NCBI GenBank assembly: GCA_963772595.1
Contig: CAVYXZ010000008.1
Location: forward strand, 248,001-312,000
Direction: 5' to 3'
From: CAVYXZ01 sp963772595
GTDB lineage: Bacteria > Chloroflexota > Anaerolineae > Aggregatilineales > Phototrophicaceae
DNA length: 64,000 nucleotides
This document shows, piece by piece, positions 1-8,660 of this stretch. The notes under the pieces are model-generated. The model worked only from the letters and a program-made list of their open reading frames with translations. It searched no databases and was not told the origin of the DNA. The stretch's first letter is position 1. Each line of letters begins with the position of its first letter. The position numbers and the translations under genes are program-made.

Positions 1-1301
1 GCAGTGGGAGTCAGGATCGGCGTCTGGCTGGGAGTCTGCGTGCTGGTCGGCGTGTCCGTATCCGTCGGTGTTATAGTGTTGGTCGCAGTTGACGTTTCGG
101 TCGGCGTATGGGTCGGGGTGGCAGTCTCGCTTGGGAGCGGTGTATCCGTCAGGGTCGGCGTATCGGTTGGGCTGGCACTGTCATGCTGATCGGCAGCCAG
201 AACCAGCGTCCCATTGGGCGATGAGGTGCTGTTCACCGCCGTGTCCAGCGGCTCGTTGCCGTCACTGCCGCTGCTCGAAAGCACCACAAATGCGGCGCTG
301 ACAATCACCAGCAGCAGGAGCAGGGCGGCGACTACGTAGAGCCGTTTCGGTCGGGACGGAGTTTGCTCCAGCAGATCCGGCAGAAGCGGTGTCCTGGACG
401 GATCGTGCCCGGCCATGTTTAAGGCGGGCGTCGGGTCTTTGACCGCCAGCGTCGCGGCACTGTTGAAGGCCATCGCAAAGGATTGGACATCCGGGTAGCG
501 CAGGTCAGGATGCTTGCTCAACGCACGGTCCAGCACCGGCATGAGCAGGTCGCCGGGCAGATCATCACGCCAGTGCGACAGCGGGTCCGGCGCTTCGTTC
601 AGATGACTGTGCATCAACTGGTAGGGTTCCTCACCCTGGAACGGAAATTCGCCGGTCAGCATCTGATAGACCAGGATTGCCAGAGCGTATTGATCCAGGG
701 CGGGGGTCAGGGCTTCGTTGCGCCACTGCTCCGGGGCCATAAAATTCGGCGTGCCGACTTTGAAGCCGGTGGCGGTCAGGCTGGTGCTGCCCCCGGCCAG
801 CTTGGCGATGCCGAAATCGACCAGGAAGACCGTCCCCTGATCGTCGAGCATCACGTTGCTGGCTTTGACGTCACGGTGGATCACGCCCCGGTTATGCGCA
901 TACTGAAGCGCGCTCGCCAGATCGGTCGTGATGCGAGCGACCTCACGCAGCGAGAGATAGGGCATGTTGCCGCGAGGCTGGTAATCCAGCAGGTAGTTCA
1001 GGGAGACTCCGCCCAGCAGGCGCATCACCACGTAGCTGATTCCCCGGTCGGTGCCGTAATCGTAAATCGGGACGATGTGCGGGTGTTCCAGCGAGGCGGC
1101 GGTGCGTGCTTCGCGTGAGAAGCGTTCTTCGTACTTGGCCTGCTGGCTTCGTTCGGTGAGGATGACTTTGATGGCGACTTCGCGCTGTAAGCTCGGCTGG
1201 AAGCCACGATAAACCGCGCCCATACCACCCATGCCCAGCAGTTCGACCAGTTCGTATTGACCGAGCGTTTGACCGCTGAGCTGATTCAGATCATCGTACA
1301 T
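1..1301 (-). CDS. Ser/Thr protein kinase, PknB/Stk type, C-terminus cut by window edge
   Basis: Hanks-type protein kinase that should phosphorylate Ser/Thr on partner proteins from the cytoplasmic face of the membrane. The translation starts MYDDLNQLSGQTLG and has a glycine-rich loop (GMGGMGAVYRG), the ATP-binding Lys in VAIKV (about residue 45), HRDVKASNVM and DFG. A single membrane segment follows the kinase domain (about positions 300-350), then an extracellular tail of Thr/Pro/Ser repeats (TDTPT-like) that runs off the window at base 1. The ATG at 1299-1301 is the first plausible start. The tail has no recognisable sensor domain such as PASTA in the visible part. The family call is secure; the substrate is unknown. 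Confidence 0.9.
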   Translation of the reverse strand, partial: MYDDLNQLSGQTLGQYELVELLGMGGMGAVYRGFQPSLQREVAIKVILTERSQQAKYEERFSREARTAASLEHPHIVPIYDYGTDRGISYVVMRLLGGVSLNYLLDYQPRGNMPYLSLREVARITTDLASALQYAHNRGVIHRDVKASNVMLDDQGTVFLVDFGIAKLAGGSTSLTATGFKVGTPNFMAPEQWRNEALTPALDQYALAILVYQMLTGEFPFQGEEPYQLMHSHLNEAPDPLSHWRDDLPGDLLMPVLDRALSKHPDLRYPDVQSFAMAFNSAATLAVKDPTPALNMAGHDPSRTPLLPDLLEQTPSRPKRLYVVAALLLLLVIVSAAFVVLSSSGSDGNEPLDTAVNSTSSPNGTLVLAADQHDSASPTDTPTLTDTPLPSETATPTHTPTETSTATNTITPTDTDTPTSTQTPSQTPILTPT

Positions 1302-1435
1302 GGAGATGTTATTCCGCCTTGTGCTGACGTTCATAACATATCATAAAGGCGGTGGCGAGGTAAATATGTGAAACTTTACCGAAAATACGTCGATCTATAG
1401 ACAACTTTGCGTTCTTGCTGTGAATTGGCGCTACA

Positions 1436-3130
1436 ATGGGCGAAGATTTGCAGCACCCATACGGAACTGGTTTTGCATTGAAAAGAGCGATTATCTTCGC
1501 GGTCTTCGTCTTGCTTGGCGGTCTGGCGGCAGGGCCGCATCCAGACGCTACTACTGCCGCTCAAGAGTATCTGCGTTCGCCCCGCCTGGGGATCACGCAT
1601 ATCAGCCTGGCCGAAGAAGCCACCAGCGAGGATCGCTATCAAAAGGCGCTGGTCCTGGGGGCGGGCTGGAACCGCTGGCCGCTCTACTGGGATCGGGTGG
1701 AGCCTCAGCCGGGCGTTTACGATTGGGCCGCTTATGACCGGCTGGTGCGTGAGGACCTGGCGCACGGCCTGCGCATCGACGCGATCCTGCTGGGACGGCC
1801 TGCCTTCGCCAGCGACGGCGGGCGCATCGCGGGCCTGGAGCTGCCTGTTTTTGCCGATGGCTCCGATTATCCCGAAGCGGGCAAGGCGCTCAACCCGGAT
1901 AACCTCTGGGCCAATTTCGTCTATCAGGTGGTGGCACGCTACCGGCCCGGCGGCCTGCTGGCCCAGGCGGATGCCCGACCGCCAAGCTGGGGCGTGCGTG
2001 TCTGGGAGATCTGGAACGAACCGGATGCCGACAGCTTCTGGCAGAACGGTATTGCCGACTATGCGCGCCTGCTCAAGGTGGCCTACATCGTCGGCGAAAC
2101 AGGCCGACCCGCAGAGTGTGGTCATGTTCGGCGGGCTGCTGTATGGCACCGACGACAACTGGCTGGCGCGTGTGCTGCAAATCTACCAGGATGACCCGCT
2201 GCGCACGCAGTTCAACTGGTATATGGATCAGGTAGCCGTGCATAATTACGGCTATGCCTGGCGCAGCGGCTGGCTGGTGCTGGTGGCCCGGCAGACGCTG
2301 AGCGCTTACGGTTTGAACCGGCCTATCTGGCTCAATGAGACCGGCGTCAACGTCTGGGATGATTATCCGGGGCCGCTCTGGACAGGGGACGATCCATCGC
2401 AGCACGTCGGGCGGGCCACAGCGGATCAGCAGGCCAGCTTCTTCATTCAGAGCGCCGCCTTCGCCTGGTCTGAAGGGGCGGACGTGGTCTTCTTTCACCA
2501 GTTATTTGACGACTGCGGCGATCAACCCGCCGGGACCAATTTTCCGTATCACTCCGGCGAACTCTGCACGCAGATCGACCCCTGTTTTGGCGATGCCTTC
2601 GGCCTGTATCGCAACGAGGCGACAGCGATCTGTTTCTCGCACAGCATCGCCCCTGGCACGGCGCGTCCGGCGGCGCAGGCTTTCCAACTGGTGGCGCAGT
2701 ATCTTCGGCAGCGAACCCTTCAATAATCCGCGTACCAAGCGCCTGGATCAGAACCGGGTGCAGTTGATCGCCTTCGAGCGTCCGCTAAGCAGCCAGCGAG
2801 TCTACGTCCTGTGGAATCGCAGCTTCGAGCGCTTGGTCTACGCACTGCCTGCCAGCAGCGACAGCGCCCAGGTTTATACGCTCAACAGCTACCGCGACGC
2901 TGCCCGCCGAGGATGGCGTCTATCGCCTGGGCCTGGAGGCTGCGCAGCCGGATAATTACCCCGATCTGCGCGGTGGGGACCTCTCCGGCATCGGGGGGCC
3001 GCCGCTGATCGTCATCGAGAACGCGCCGGACCTGGTTCACGTGCCGCTGTGGTTACAGCCGCCGACCCTGACACCGACGCTCACCCCGACCCCGGCCCCG
3101 ACTGAGACACCCACTCCCTGGCCGAGTTAG
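1436..3130 (+). CDS. Secreted clan GH-A glycosidase-like protein, three frameshifts
   Basis: Probable extracellular glycoside hydrolase with a GH39/cellulase-like TIM barrel. A hydrophobic leader (KRAIIFAVFVLLGGLAAG) precedes the barrel. The motif WEIWNEPD carries the expected acid/base Glu after Asn, and IWLNETGVN later supplies a candidate nucleophile Glu. The C-terminus is a Thr/Pro tail ending TETPTPWPS. Reading needs frame changes near 2095, 2710 and 2900. The first is explained by one extra G in aggccgac, which restores VGETADPQSV. The start could be ATG 1436 or an in-frame TTG at 1478 closer to the leader. Exact GH family and substrate are not resolved; sequencing error is as likely as gene decay. 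Confidence 0.7.
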
Positions 3131-3193
3131 GAGGGCGATAGCCGCTGGGTATGAAACATGCAAGCGTAGCGGTAGGGCACCCAATCTCAGCAA

Positions 3194-3222
3194 CAAAAAA
3201 CGCGCCCGTAAGAGCGCGTTTG
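3194..3222 (-). terminator. Rho-independent terminator of the SlyD-like gene
   Basis: Perfect 8-bp stem: aaacgcgc (3198-3205) pairs with gcgcgttt (3214-3221) over an 8-base loop. Six A on the + strand (3195-3200) give the U-tract on the minus-strand transcript. It lies about 20 bases past the stop of the minus-strand gene ending at 3244. Confidence 0.75.
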
Positions 3223-3243
3223 AGCGGCTGAGTGAGTGTTGGC

Positions 3244-3678
3244 TCAGGCCGAGAGGATATTCACGAGCCGGATGTCGAAAATCAGGTCCTGGCCTGCCAG
3301 CGGATGGTTGGTATCGAGCGTGACGTGATTTTCGGTGACATCGGCCACCTGTGCCCGGCGGGTCTGGCCGCTGTCCATGCGGATTTCAAACTGCTGGCCT
3401 TTTTGCGGGTCGATGTTGTCGGGGAACTCGCTGCGCGGCACCGCCACCAGCAGTTCCTCGCGGCGCGGCCCGTAAGCCTCATCCGCCGTGATCTTGACGC
3501 TCTTGGATTCGTTCGGCGTCATGCCGATGACCGCCTGCTCAAAGCCGGGGATTAAGCGGCCTTCGCCGAGGACAAATTCCAGCGGCGCTTGATTTTCTGA
3601 AGTGTCGAAGACCTGTTCGTCTTCCAGCTTGCCAGTGTAGTGAACCTGAACCTTATCGCCTTTTTGGGCCTGCGTCAT
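3244..3678 (-). CDS. FKBP-type peptidyl-prolyl isomerase, SlyD-like
   Basis: Cytoplasmic prolyl cis-trans isomerase/chaperone of 144 residues. The FKBP core is clear: VQVHYTGKLEDEQVFDTSE near the N-terminus, then GEGRLIPGFEQAVIGM, then an insert-in-flap region (EAYGPRREELLVAVPRSEF) as in SlyD-type proteins, and VTLDTNHPLAGQDLIFDIRL at the end. The His-rich metal-binding tail of E. coli SlyD is absent, as in many short SlyD homologues. The gene starts MTQAQKGDKV and stands alone before a good terminator. It probably helps fold proteins generally; no specific client is implied by context. Confidence 0.92.
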   Translation of the reverse strand: MTQAQKGDKVQVHYTGKLEDEQVFDTSENQAPLEFVLGEGRLIPGFEQAVIGMTPNESKSVKITADEAYGPRREELLVAVPRSEFPDNIDPQKGQQFEIRMDSGQTRRAQVADVTENHVTLDTNHPLAGQDLIFDIRLVNILSA

Positions 3679-3744
3679 AAAATCTCCTTGATAGGTTGCG
3701 ATCTTCCCATCCTATCAAAGAATTCCAGTCGTCCGAAGGCTAAA

Positions 3745-4179
3745 TCAGTGGTCGCGGGTCTGGATAAAGAGGGCTTTGCGCTCGCCGGGCAGGGTGAAAT
3801 CGAAGCCGATAGCCTGGAAGAACTGTTCATTCGAGGTGATCGCCATGACTTCCAGGACGTCTTTCTCGTGAGCCAGCGCGACACAGGCCTTGACCAGTGC
3901 CTTGCCCACGCCGATGCCCTGGACGCTGGGCGAGACGGCCAGGCTGCGCACTTCGGCCAGCTTCTTGGAATAGACTTCGAGTGCGGCACAGCCGACGATC
4001 TCTCCTTCGGCTTCGGCGATGAAGAAATTCGGCAGCCATTCCTCGATTTCGTCGTAGGTACGGCGCAGCAGCGTGCCCGCCTCGACATGCGGTTCGATAA
4101 AGTGAATGATCGCGTCGATGTCCTGGGCTTTGGCCTTGCGAAGGGTAATATCCGGTCTCAGGTTGATTTGCGCCGCCAT
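3745..4179 (-). CDS. GNAT N-acetyltransferase, ArgA-like domain
   Basis: Acetyl-CoA-dependent N-acetyltransferase of 144 residues. The pyrophosphate-binding loop is visible in VRSLAVSPSVQGIGVGKALV (about residues 75-95), and the fold continues to NEQFFQAIGF, the usual GNAT strand 6/7 region. N-terminal ITLRKAKAQDIDAI and EWLPNFFIAEAEGEIVG resemble the stand-alone acetyltransferase domain of N-acetylglutamate synthases, so an arginine-pathway role is possible but not shown. The first 22 bases overlap the end of the upstream glycosyltransferase gene on the same strand, so the two are probably co-translated. Confidence 0.85.
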   Translation of the reverse strand: MAAQINLRPDITLRKAKAQDIDAIIHFIEPHVEAGTLLRRTYDEIEEWLPNFFIAEAEGEIVGCAALEVYSKKLAEVRSLAVSPSVQGIGVGKALVKACVALAHEKDVLEVMAITSNEQFFQAIGFDFTLPGERKALFIQTRDH

Positions 4180-5722
4180 ACGAAAAAATTGCCTATCTGT
4201 GCTTCGCGCACGTAATTAAAGCTGAGCCAGTCTCGCAATTCATTATACCCTTGAAGCAGCGTATTGGAATCCTCGTTTCGCCCGGTAACGAAGGGCATGT
4301 AATCGACCTGAAGCACCAGCACATAAGGGGGCATGGCGGCCCACAGCACATCGACGTTCTCCTGTCGCCATTCCGGCGGATACCAATCGGCCACCAGCGG
4401 GAACTGGAAGATGAAGCGCGTGGCCGGGTTCAACTGGCTGAGGTAGTAGACTTCGGGCCGGAAGCCCCAGATGTACAGCGAATCGCCGGGCATGACACGT
4501 TCGCGCAGCAGCCTGGAGACGACCAGCGATTCGTCGGCCACGAATTCCCCGGCCTGGAAGCGGCCATAATAGGCGACCTGATCCTCCAGCCCACGCAGAT
4601 AATTGAGCGTCTTGGGCCAGACGCCCTGCCACAGCACAGTCAGGAAGAGCAGCACAGTCAGGAACGTGGCCGGGACCTGACTGCGTCGAGTCAGGCCGCG
4701 CCGGGCCGCCAGATCAATCAGATGATCGACGCTGTAGGCCGCCATCAGCGCCAGCGGGGGCAGCATAGGCAGCCAGTGATACTCGTAAGCTTTGGCCTGT
4801 ATCAGCATGATCGCCAGCGCCACCCCCAGCCACAGCAGAATCACGCCCCAGCCGCGTCCCTTCTTGCGTCCGTTCAGCCGGCAGCCACAGCGCCACCAGA
4901 ATCCACAGCAGACCCCACTGCTGCCAGCGGAAGCCCAGCGCGGTGCTCAGCAGCGGGCCGAAATCGGCCAGATTGGCGGTCAGGCCGGTATAGTGGGCGG
5001 TGAGTTCAGCGCTGAGGATCATCTCGTCCAGCGCGCCGAGCGACTTCAGATAGAGCAGGCCGCCCGCGATCACCAGCAGCCCTCCCAGTACGCAGAAGGC
5101 GGCGTCTTCGAGCATATCGCGCGGACGCGGCGGCGTCTCTGCCTGGCGGATCAGCATGAAATAGCCCAGCGCGATCACCAGACCCATCAGGGCGAAGGGA
5201 TACTTGAACCAGACGCTGATGCCCAGCATAACGCCCGCGCCAAAGGCCCACAGCAGCCTGCGCCAGGACCCGCGCTGCTCGGACGGTCAGGAAGAGCAGC
5301 AGCACGGCCAGCGTCATCGGCAGCATGGCGATGCCATCGTTTTGCGTCAGGGTCCAGAAGGTTTCGGTCAGGTAGAAGGCCGGGAAGATCACGGCAGCGA
5401 AGAGGGCGACTCGCCTGCCGCGCAGGTGAAAGCCCAGCCAGTAGAGCGCCGCGCTCAGCAGCGGCACCAGCAGCAGGTCGAGCGCACGCAGGGCCGCCGT
5501 CGTCTGGCCGTAGAGCGTCATCGCCAGGGCATAGACGTAGAAGATGGCCGGAGGCTTGGGGTTCCACAGATCGACGTAGGGGATTTTGCCTTGCAACAGC
5601 CCGCGCCCGATGGTGGCGAACTCGCCCTGATCGCGGCCCAGGGGATAGGTCAGGATCGGCAGCGCCAGGACCGTGACGACCAGCATCAGGCCCAGGAACA
5701 GCAGCCAGTCGCGGCGGGTCAT
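4158..5722 (-). CDS. GT39-like membrane glycosyltransferase, two frameshifts
   Basis: Polytopic GT-C glycosyltransferase that would use a lipid-linked sugar to modify protein or lipid outside the membrane. The N-terminus (MTRRDWLLFLGLMLVV) leads into YPLGRDQGEF, the Asp/Glu loop typical of GT39/ArnT enzymes, followed by WNPKPPAIFYVYA. Many hydrophobic helices follow, then a C-terminal soluble part (WGFRPEVYYLSQLNPATRF). Three overlapping frames must be joined, with frame changes near 5250 and 4870. Total length of about 520 residues fits the family. The start overlaps the stop of the preceding small gene by 4 bases. Acceptor unknown. Confidence 0.8.
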
Positions 5723-6033
5723 AGCAGGCCGAGGGTTTTCGCCAGCAGCATCGCAATGCTCAGGGCCAGCAGCAGGAACATCCAGGCGAAGAGGCGTCCG
5801 GTATCCTGGCCGGGGTTGACCGCTTTCTCTTCGACAGTCACTTCACCCAGCAGATCAACGTAGAAATCCATGTTGACCCGGCCTTTATTCAGCCGCGCCA
5901 TGAAATCATGGCTGTCCACTACCGCCCAGCCGCCGTCTTCCCGGTTCCAATCCTCGCCCAGGCGCTCGCGGATGGCCTGCTCCAGGATCACGCGCGCTTC
6001 GCTGCCGGGGATAGGTTGAATCTCGTCCGCCAT
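5719..6033 (-). CDS. Small hypothetical protein with C-terminal membrane anchor
   Basis: About 104 residues, not recognised. The start MADEIQPIPGSEAR at 6033 is chosen over an upstream ATG (6051) because AGGAG lies about 8 bases before it. The N-terminal two-thirds is soluble (VVDSHDFMARLNKGRVNMDF), and one hydrophobic helix (LFAWMFLLLALSIAMLLA) closes the protein, so it is likely a tail-anchored membrane protein. Its stop overlaps the glycosyltransferase start by 4 bases, indicating coupling. A role in the glycosyltransferase complex is only an inference from the overlap. Confidence 0.7.
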   Translation of the reverse strand: MADEIQPIPGSEARVILEQAIRERLGEDWNREDGGWAVVDSHDFMARLNKGRVNMDFYVDLLGEVTVEEKAVNPGQDTGRLFAWMFLLLALSIAMLLAKTLGLL

Positions 6034-6133
6034 GCCTGCTCCTATCTGCACTGTACCAGGGCAGATTCATTATACAATAGCGTCCACGATGCGTTTGCGC
6101 GAATATTGAACATCAGTTTCTAAGGCTAAGCAG

Positions 6134-6694
6134 ATGTTGAAAACACCGATTATTCTGATTGGGCCGATTGGCGCGGGCAAGAGTACCCAGGCGGACCTGC
6201 TGTCTGAGCGCCTCCAACTGCCGCGCCTGTCGCTGGATGGCTTGCGCTGGGATTACTACAAAGAGATTGGCTACGACGAGCAGAAGGCCCAGCATCTGCG
6301 CGATACCGAAGGCTTTGTGGGCCTGAACGCCTACTGGAAACCCTTCGAGGCTCATGCCGTCGAACGCGCCCTGAGCGAACACCGCGACTGTGTGATGGAT
6401 TTCGGCGCGGGGCATTCGGTCTATGAAGACGATGCCCTGTTTGGCCGGGTTCAGCGGGCGATGCAGCCCTTTGACTACGTGATCCTGCTGCTGCCCTCGC
6501 CGGATGTGGATGAATCCGTGCGGGTGCTGCGCGAACGCGGCTGGGACGGCATCTCGCATGGCTTCGACTATCACCATTTCTGTGTGACACACCACTCGAA
6601 TTACGATCTGGCGAAATTTACGGTCTATACCCAGGGCAAAACGCCCGACGAAACCTGCGACGACATCGTGGCCTTGATCGGACAACCGGGATAA
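6134..6694 (+). CDS. P-loop kinase, shikimate-kinase/AAA_33-like
   Basis: Cytoplasmic small-molecule kinase-like ATPase of 186 residues. The Walker A motif GPIGAGKST sits at about residues 10-18, followed by ADLLSERLQLPRLSLDGLRW, where the Asp resembles the substrate-side Asp of shikimate and gluconate kinases. VMDFGAGHSVYEDD and FDYVILLLPSPDVDES follow the usual core strands, with an Arg-rich lid (VRVLRERGWDG). Substrate is not identifiable from sequence. It is divergently placed from the minus-strand genes on its left and convergent with the paralogue operon on its right. Confidence 0.75.
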   Translation: MLKTPIILIGPIGAGKSTQADLLSERLQLPRLSLDGLRWDYYKEIGYDEQKAQHLRDTEGFVGLNAYWKPFEAHAVERALSEHRDCVMDFGAGHSVYEDDALFGRVQRAMQPFDYVILLLPSPDVDESVRVLRERGWDGISHGFDYHHFCVTHHSNYDLAKFTVYTQGKTPDETCDDIVALIGQPG

Positions 6695-6701
6695 GCCGCG
6701 C

Positions 6702-7250
6702 CTACTGCTCAGGCTCCCGCAGCCATTCTGCCGAGAGCAGCTTGTGCGAGTGCGGCGCGAAATAAACCGCGTAGGGTTCATCGTTCTTGAAGGCAAGGAA
6801 GACGGCTTTATCCACCTGGAAGTATTCCCCGCTGATGATGAGCCGGTAGACAACGCTGTTCCTACCTCCCCTGATGTCCAGATCCACGTGGCCCTGCACT
6901 GAGTTCGACGACATCGTCGCGGTAGTCATGCTGAAGTTCGGCTGCGGGTTCGCCCAGCACGATGCTTGCAATGAAACCCGCGATGCCGAATATGCTGATC
7001 TGTCCGATCCGGTTGGCAAACGAGTCGCCGGACCGGCATTCCATCCAGTACGGTCGTGACGACCGCAGCGAACACGGCCAGGATGACGACAACCAGCACC
7101 ATGCGCCTGAACTCCGCCGCCTCGCGCAGGGTCTTGCGCTGCCGGTCGCTGAGGAAGCCGTCCCGGTTCTGGTCCAGGTCCGTCTGACTGAAGCCCATCG
7201 CCCCGGCCAGCGATGCGCTTGAGCCATCTGTGTTTCTTCGACGCGGCCAT
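6702..7250 (-). pseudogene. Third copy of a membrane-protein paralogue family, frames disrupted
   Basis: The last of three tandem paralogues. The C-terminus is intact in one frame (VDKAVFLAFKNDEPYAVYF, then HKLLSAEWLREPEQ) and matches the other copies closely. The N-terminal module (GFSQTDLDQNRDGFLSDRQR) and the hydrophobic middle (SIFGIAGFIASIVLG) lie in two other frames, so at least three frame changes occur (near 7235, 7040 and 6940). The span of 549 bases is an exact multiple of three, so the shifts compensate overall. The start ATG at 7250 follows the preceding stop by one base. Either decayed or affected by sequencing errors. Confidence 0.65.
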
Positions 7251-7251
7251 G

Positions 7252-7788
7252 CTAGACCTCCCGCAGCCATTCCGCTGAAAGCAGTCGATGTGAACGCGGC
7301 GCGAAATAAACCGCATAAGGCTCGTCGTTCTTGAAGGCCATGAAGGTCACTTGCGTAATCCCGAAGTACATGCCGTTGATGCTCATCGAGAAGCTGACAC
7401 CGCTGCCGAAGTAATGCACGACGTCGAGATGCACACGGCCCTGGACCGATGCGGCCCGCATAGCTTTTGCGTCCTGACGCAAGCTGCTGTCTGGCATGAT
7501 GAGCAGGGCATAGGCCACAATCTCAAGACTGATGCAAATGAACAGCAGCAGCAGATTGCTGGATAGCACGTCCAGGCGCAAAGTCTGGAGCGCCGACCAC
7601 GCAGGCAGCGCCAACGCGATGCTGATGACGATCATGGTGATCCAGTGCCGCTGGCTCGTGCTCAGCAGCACGCTGCGTTGAAGGCCACTGAGGAAACCGT
7701 CGCGGTTCTGCTTGAGTTCAGCCTCGGTGAAGCCGAGAGCCGCGCTCAGTGAATGAGCTGGGCTGACATATTTCTTCGCTGCGATCAT
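7252..7788 (-). CDS. Second copy of the membrane-protein paralogue family
   Basis: 178-residue protein of a family I do not recognise. Order of parts: short N-terminus (MIAAKKYVSPAHSL), a charged segment (GFTEAELKQNRDGFLSGLQR), two hydrophobic helices (MIVISIALALPAWSAL and LLLLFICISLEIVAYALLI), then a C-terminal beta-rich domain ending FMAFKNDEPYAVYFAPRS and LLSAEWLREV. The start at 7788 is chosen because the ribosome-binding site and spacing match the next junction exactly (GGAGGTCTAGCATG). It resembles small bacterial two-helix membrane proteins with a soluble C-terminal domain. Confidence 0.75.
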   Translation of the reverse strand: MIAAKKYVSPAHSLSAALGFTEAELKQNRDGFLSGLQRSVLLSTSQRHWITMIVISIALALPAWSALQTLRLDVLSSNLLLLFICISLEIVAYALLIMPDSSLRQDAKAMRAASVQGRVHLDVVHYFGSGVSFSMSINGMYFGITQVTFMAFKNDEPYAVYFAPRSHRLLSAEWLREV

Positions 7789-7789
7789 G

Positions 7790-8344
7790 CTAGACCTCCG
7801 TCGGGTCGCGCAGCCACTCGGCGGAGAGCAGGGTGTGCGTGTGCGGTCCAAAGTAGACGACGTAGGGTTCGTCGTTTTTGAAGGCCAGGAACACGGCTTT
7901 ATTGACGTCGAAGCGCTCGTCGCCGATGTTCAGCGCGAAGCTGACCGTATTCTTGCCGCCCGCCCGCACATCCAGACGGATATGCCCCTGAACCGACTCG
8001 GCCAGCCTGTCTTCAGCCTCGGCACGGAATTTTCCGGTGTGTGCTCCGACCAGGGCATAGGCGATAAGTTCAATCGCGGCAAAGAGCGTCAGCAGCACCG
8101 CAGCCCTCGAATCCACAAGCAGCACAAACACTGCCCCGAAACCGAGCAGCAGGGTAATGATGAGCATAGCGGCAGAACGCAGCCATGCCTCAACCCGAAA
8201 GCGATTGTGCTGGCGCTCGCTCAGAACCCCATCGCGGTTGGCTTCAAGATCGTATTCATCGAAGCCAATGGCCTCCGCCAAGCTCAGCGGCGGCGCGGGC
8301 TTCAGTTTCAGTTGGTCGTAGAAATCGAAGGAATGGAATCGCAT
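7790..8344 (-). CDS. First copy of the membrane-protein paralogue family
   Basis: 184-residue membrane protein. The N-terminus MRFHSFDFYDQLKLKPAPP precedes GFDEYDLEANRDGVLSERQ, two hydrophobic segments (AMLIITLLLGFGAVFVLLV, then VLLTLFAAIELIAYALV) and the conserved C-terminal domain (VQGHIRLDVRAGGKNTVSF, FLAFKNDEPYVVYFGPH, LLSAEWLRDP). It is the most complete copy and the first of the three in the transcript. The residues NRDG, FKNDEPY.VYF and LLSAEWL are shared by all copies and are the best candidates for functional sites. Function unknown. Confidence 0.78.
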   Translation of the reverse strand: MRFHSFDFYDQLKLKPAPPLSLAEAIGFDEYDLEANRDGVLSERQHNRFRVEAWLRSAAMLIITLLLGFGAVFVLLVDSRAAVLLTLFAAIELIAYALVGAHTGKFRAEAEDRLAESVQGHIRLDVRAGGKNTVSFALNIGDERFDVNKAVFLAFKNDEPYVVYFGPHTHTLLSAEWLRDPTEV

Positions 8345-8367
8345 GGCCTGCCCCTTCCGCCTGCCGC

Positions 8368-8559
8368 TTAGAAGATCAGGCAGAAGATGGCGAGCACCAG
8401 ACAGAGATAGCCGCTGATAGCCGCTGCCGCTTCCCAGGCTTCACTACGAAAGCTGATACGCCCGCTGCCGAGTTCGGTCAAATTCCAGAGCAGATCAGGC
8501 TTCGCCACCGCCACTGTGCCGTAGACGAAAAGAGGAACCGCCAGACATCGCGTGTTCAT
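8368..8559 (-). CDS. Small two-helix membrane protein, DUF6199-like
   Basis: 63-residue protein starting MNTRCLAVPLFVYGTVAVAK, with KPDLLWNLTELGS in the middle and a C-terminal hydrophobic helix (ISGYLCLVLAIFCLIF). The pattern of helix, Pro-Asp-Leu-Trp-x-Leu-Thr loop, helix resembles small DUF6199-type membrane proteins, a tentative assignment. It is 23 bases upstream of the first membrane paralogue on the same strand and probably leads that operon. Confidence 0.6.
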   Translation of the reverse strand: MNTRCLAVPLFVYGTVAVAKPDLLWNLTELGSGRISFRSEAWEAAAAISGYLCLVLAIFCLIF

Positions 8560-8660
8560 GATCTGCCTCCTGGATTATCGACCGTCGGAAGTGAATCGAC
8601 TCCCCTATTATAAATCCAGTTGGTCGGGGATTAAGAGCGGTCCCCCAATGACTGGGGGAT

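Noticed and set aside
1..190. Tandem DNA repeat at the window start
   Set aside because: The periodicity comes from Thr/Pro/Asp codons of the kinase tail (TDTPT-like) and is not an exact DNA repeat.
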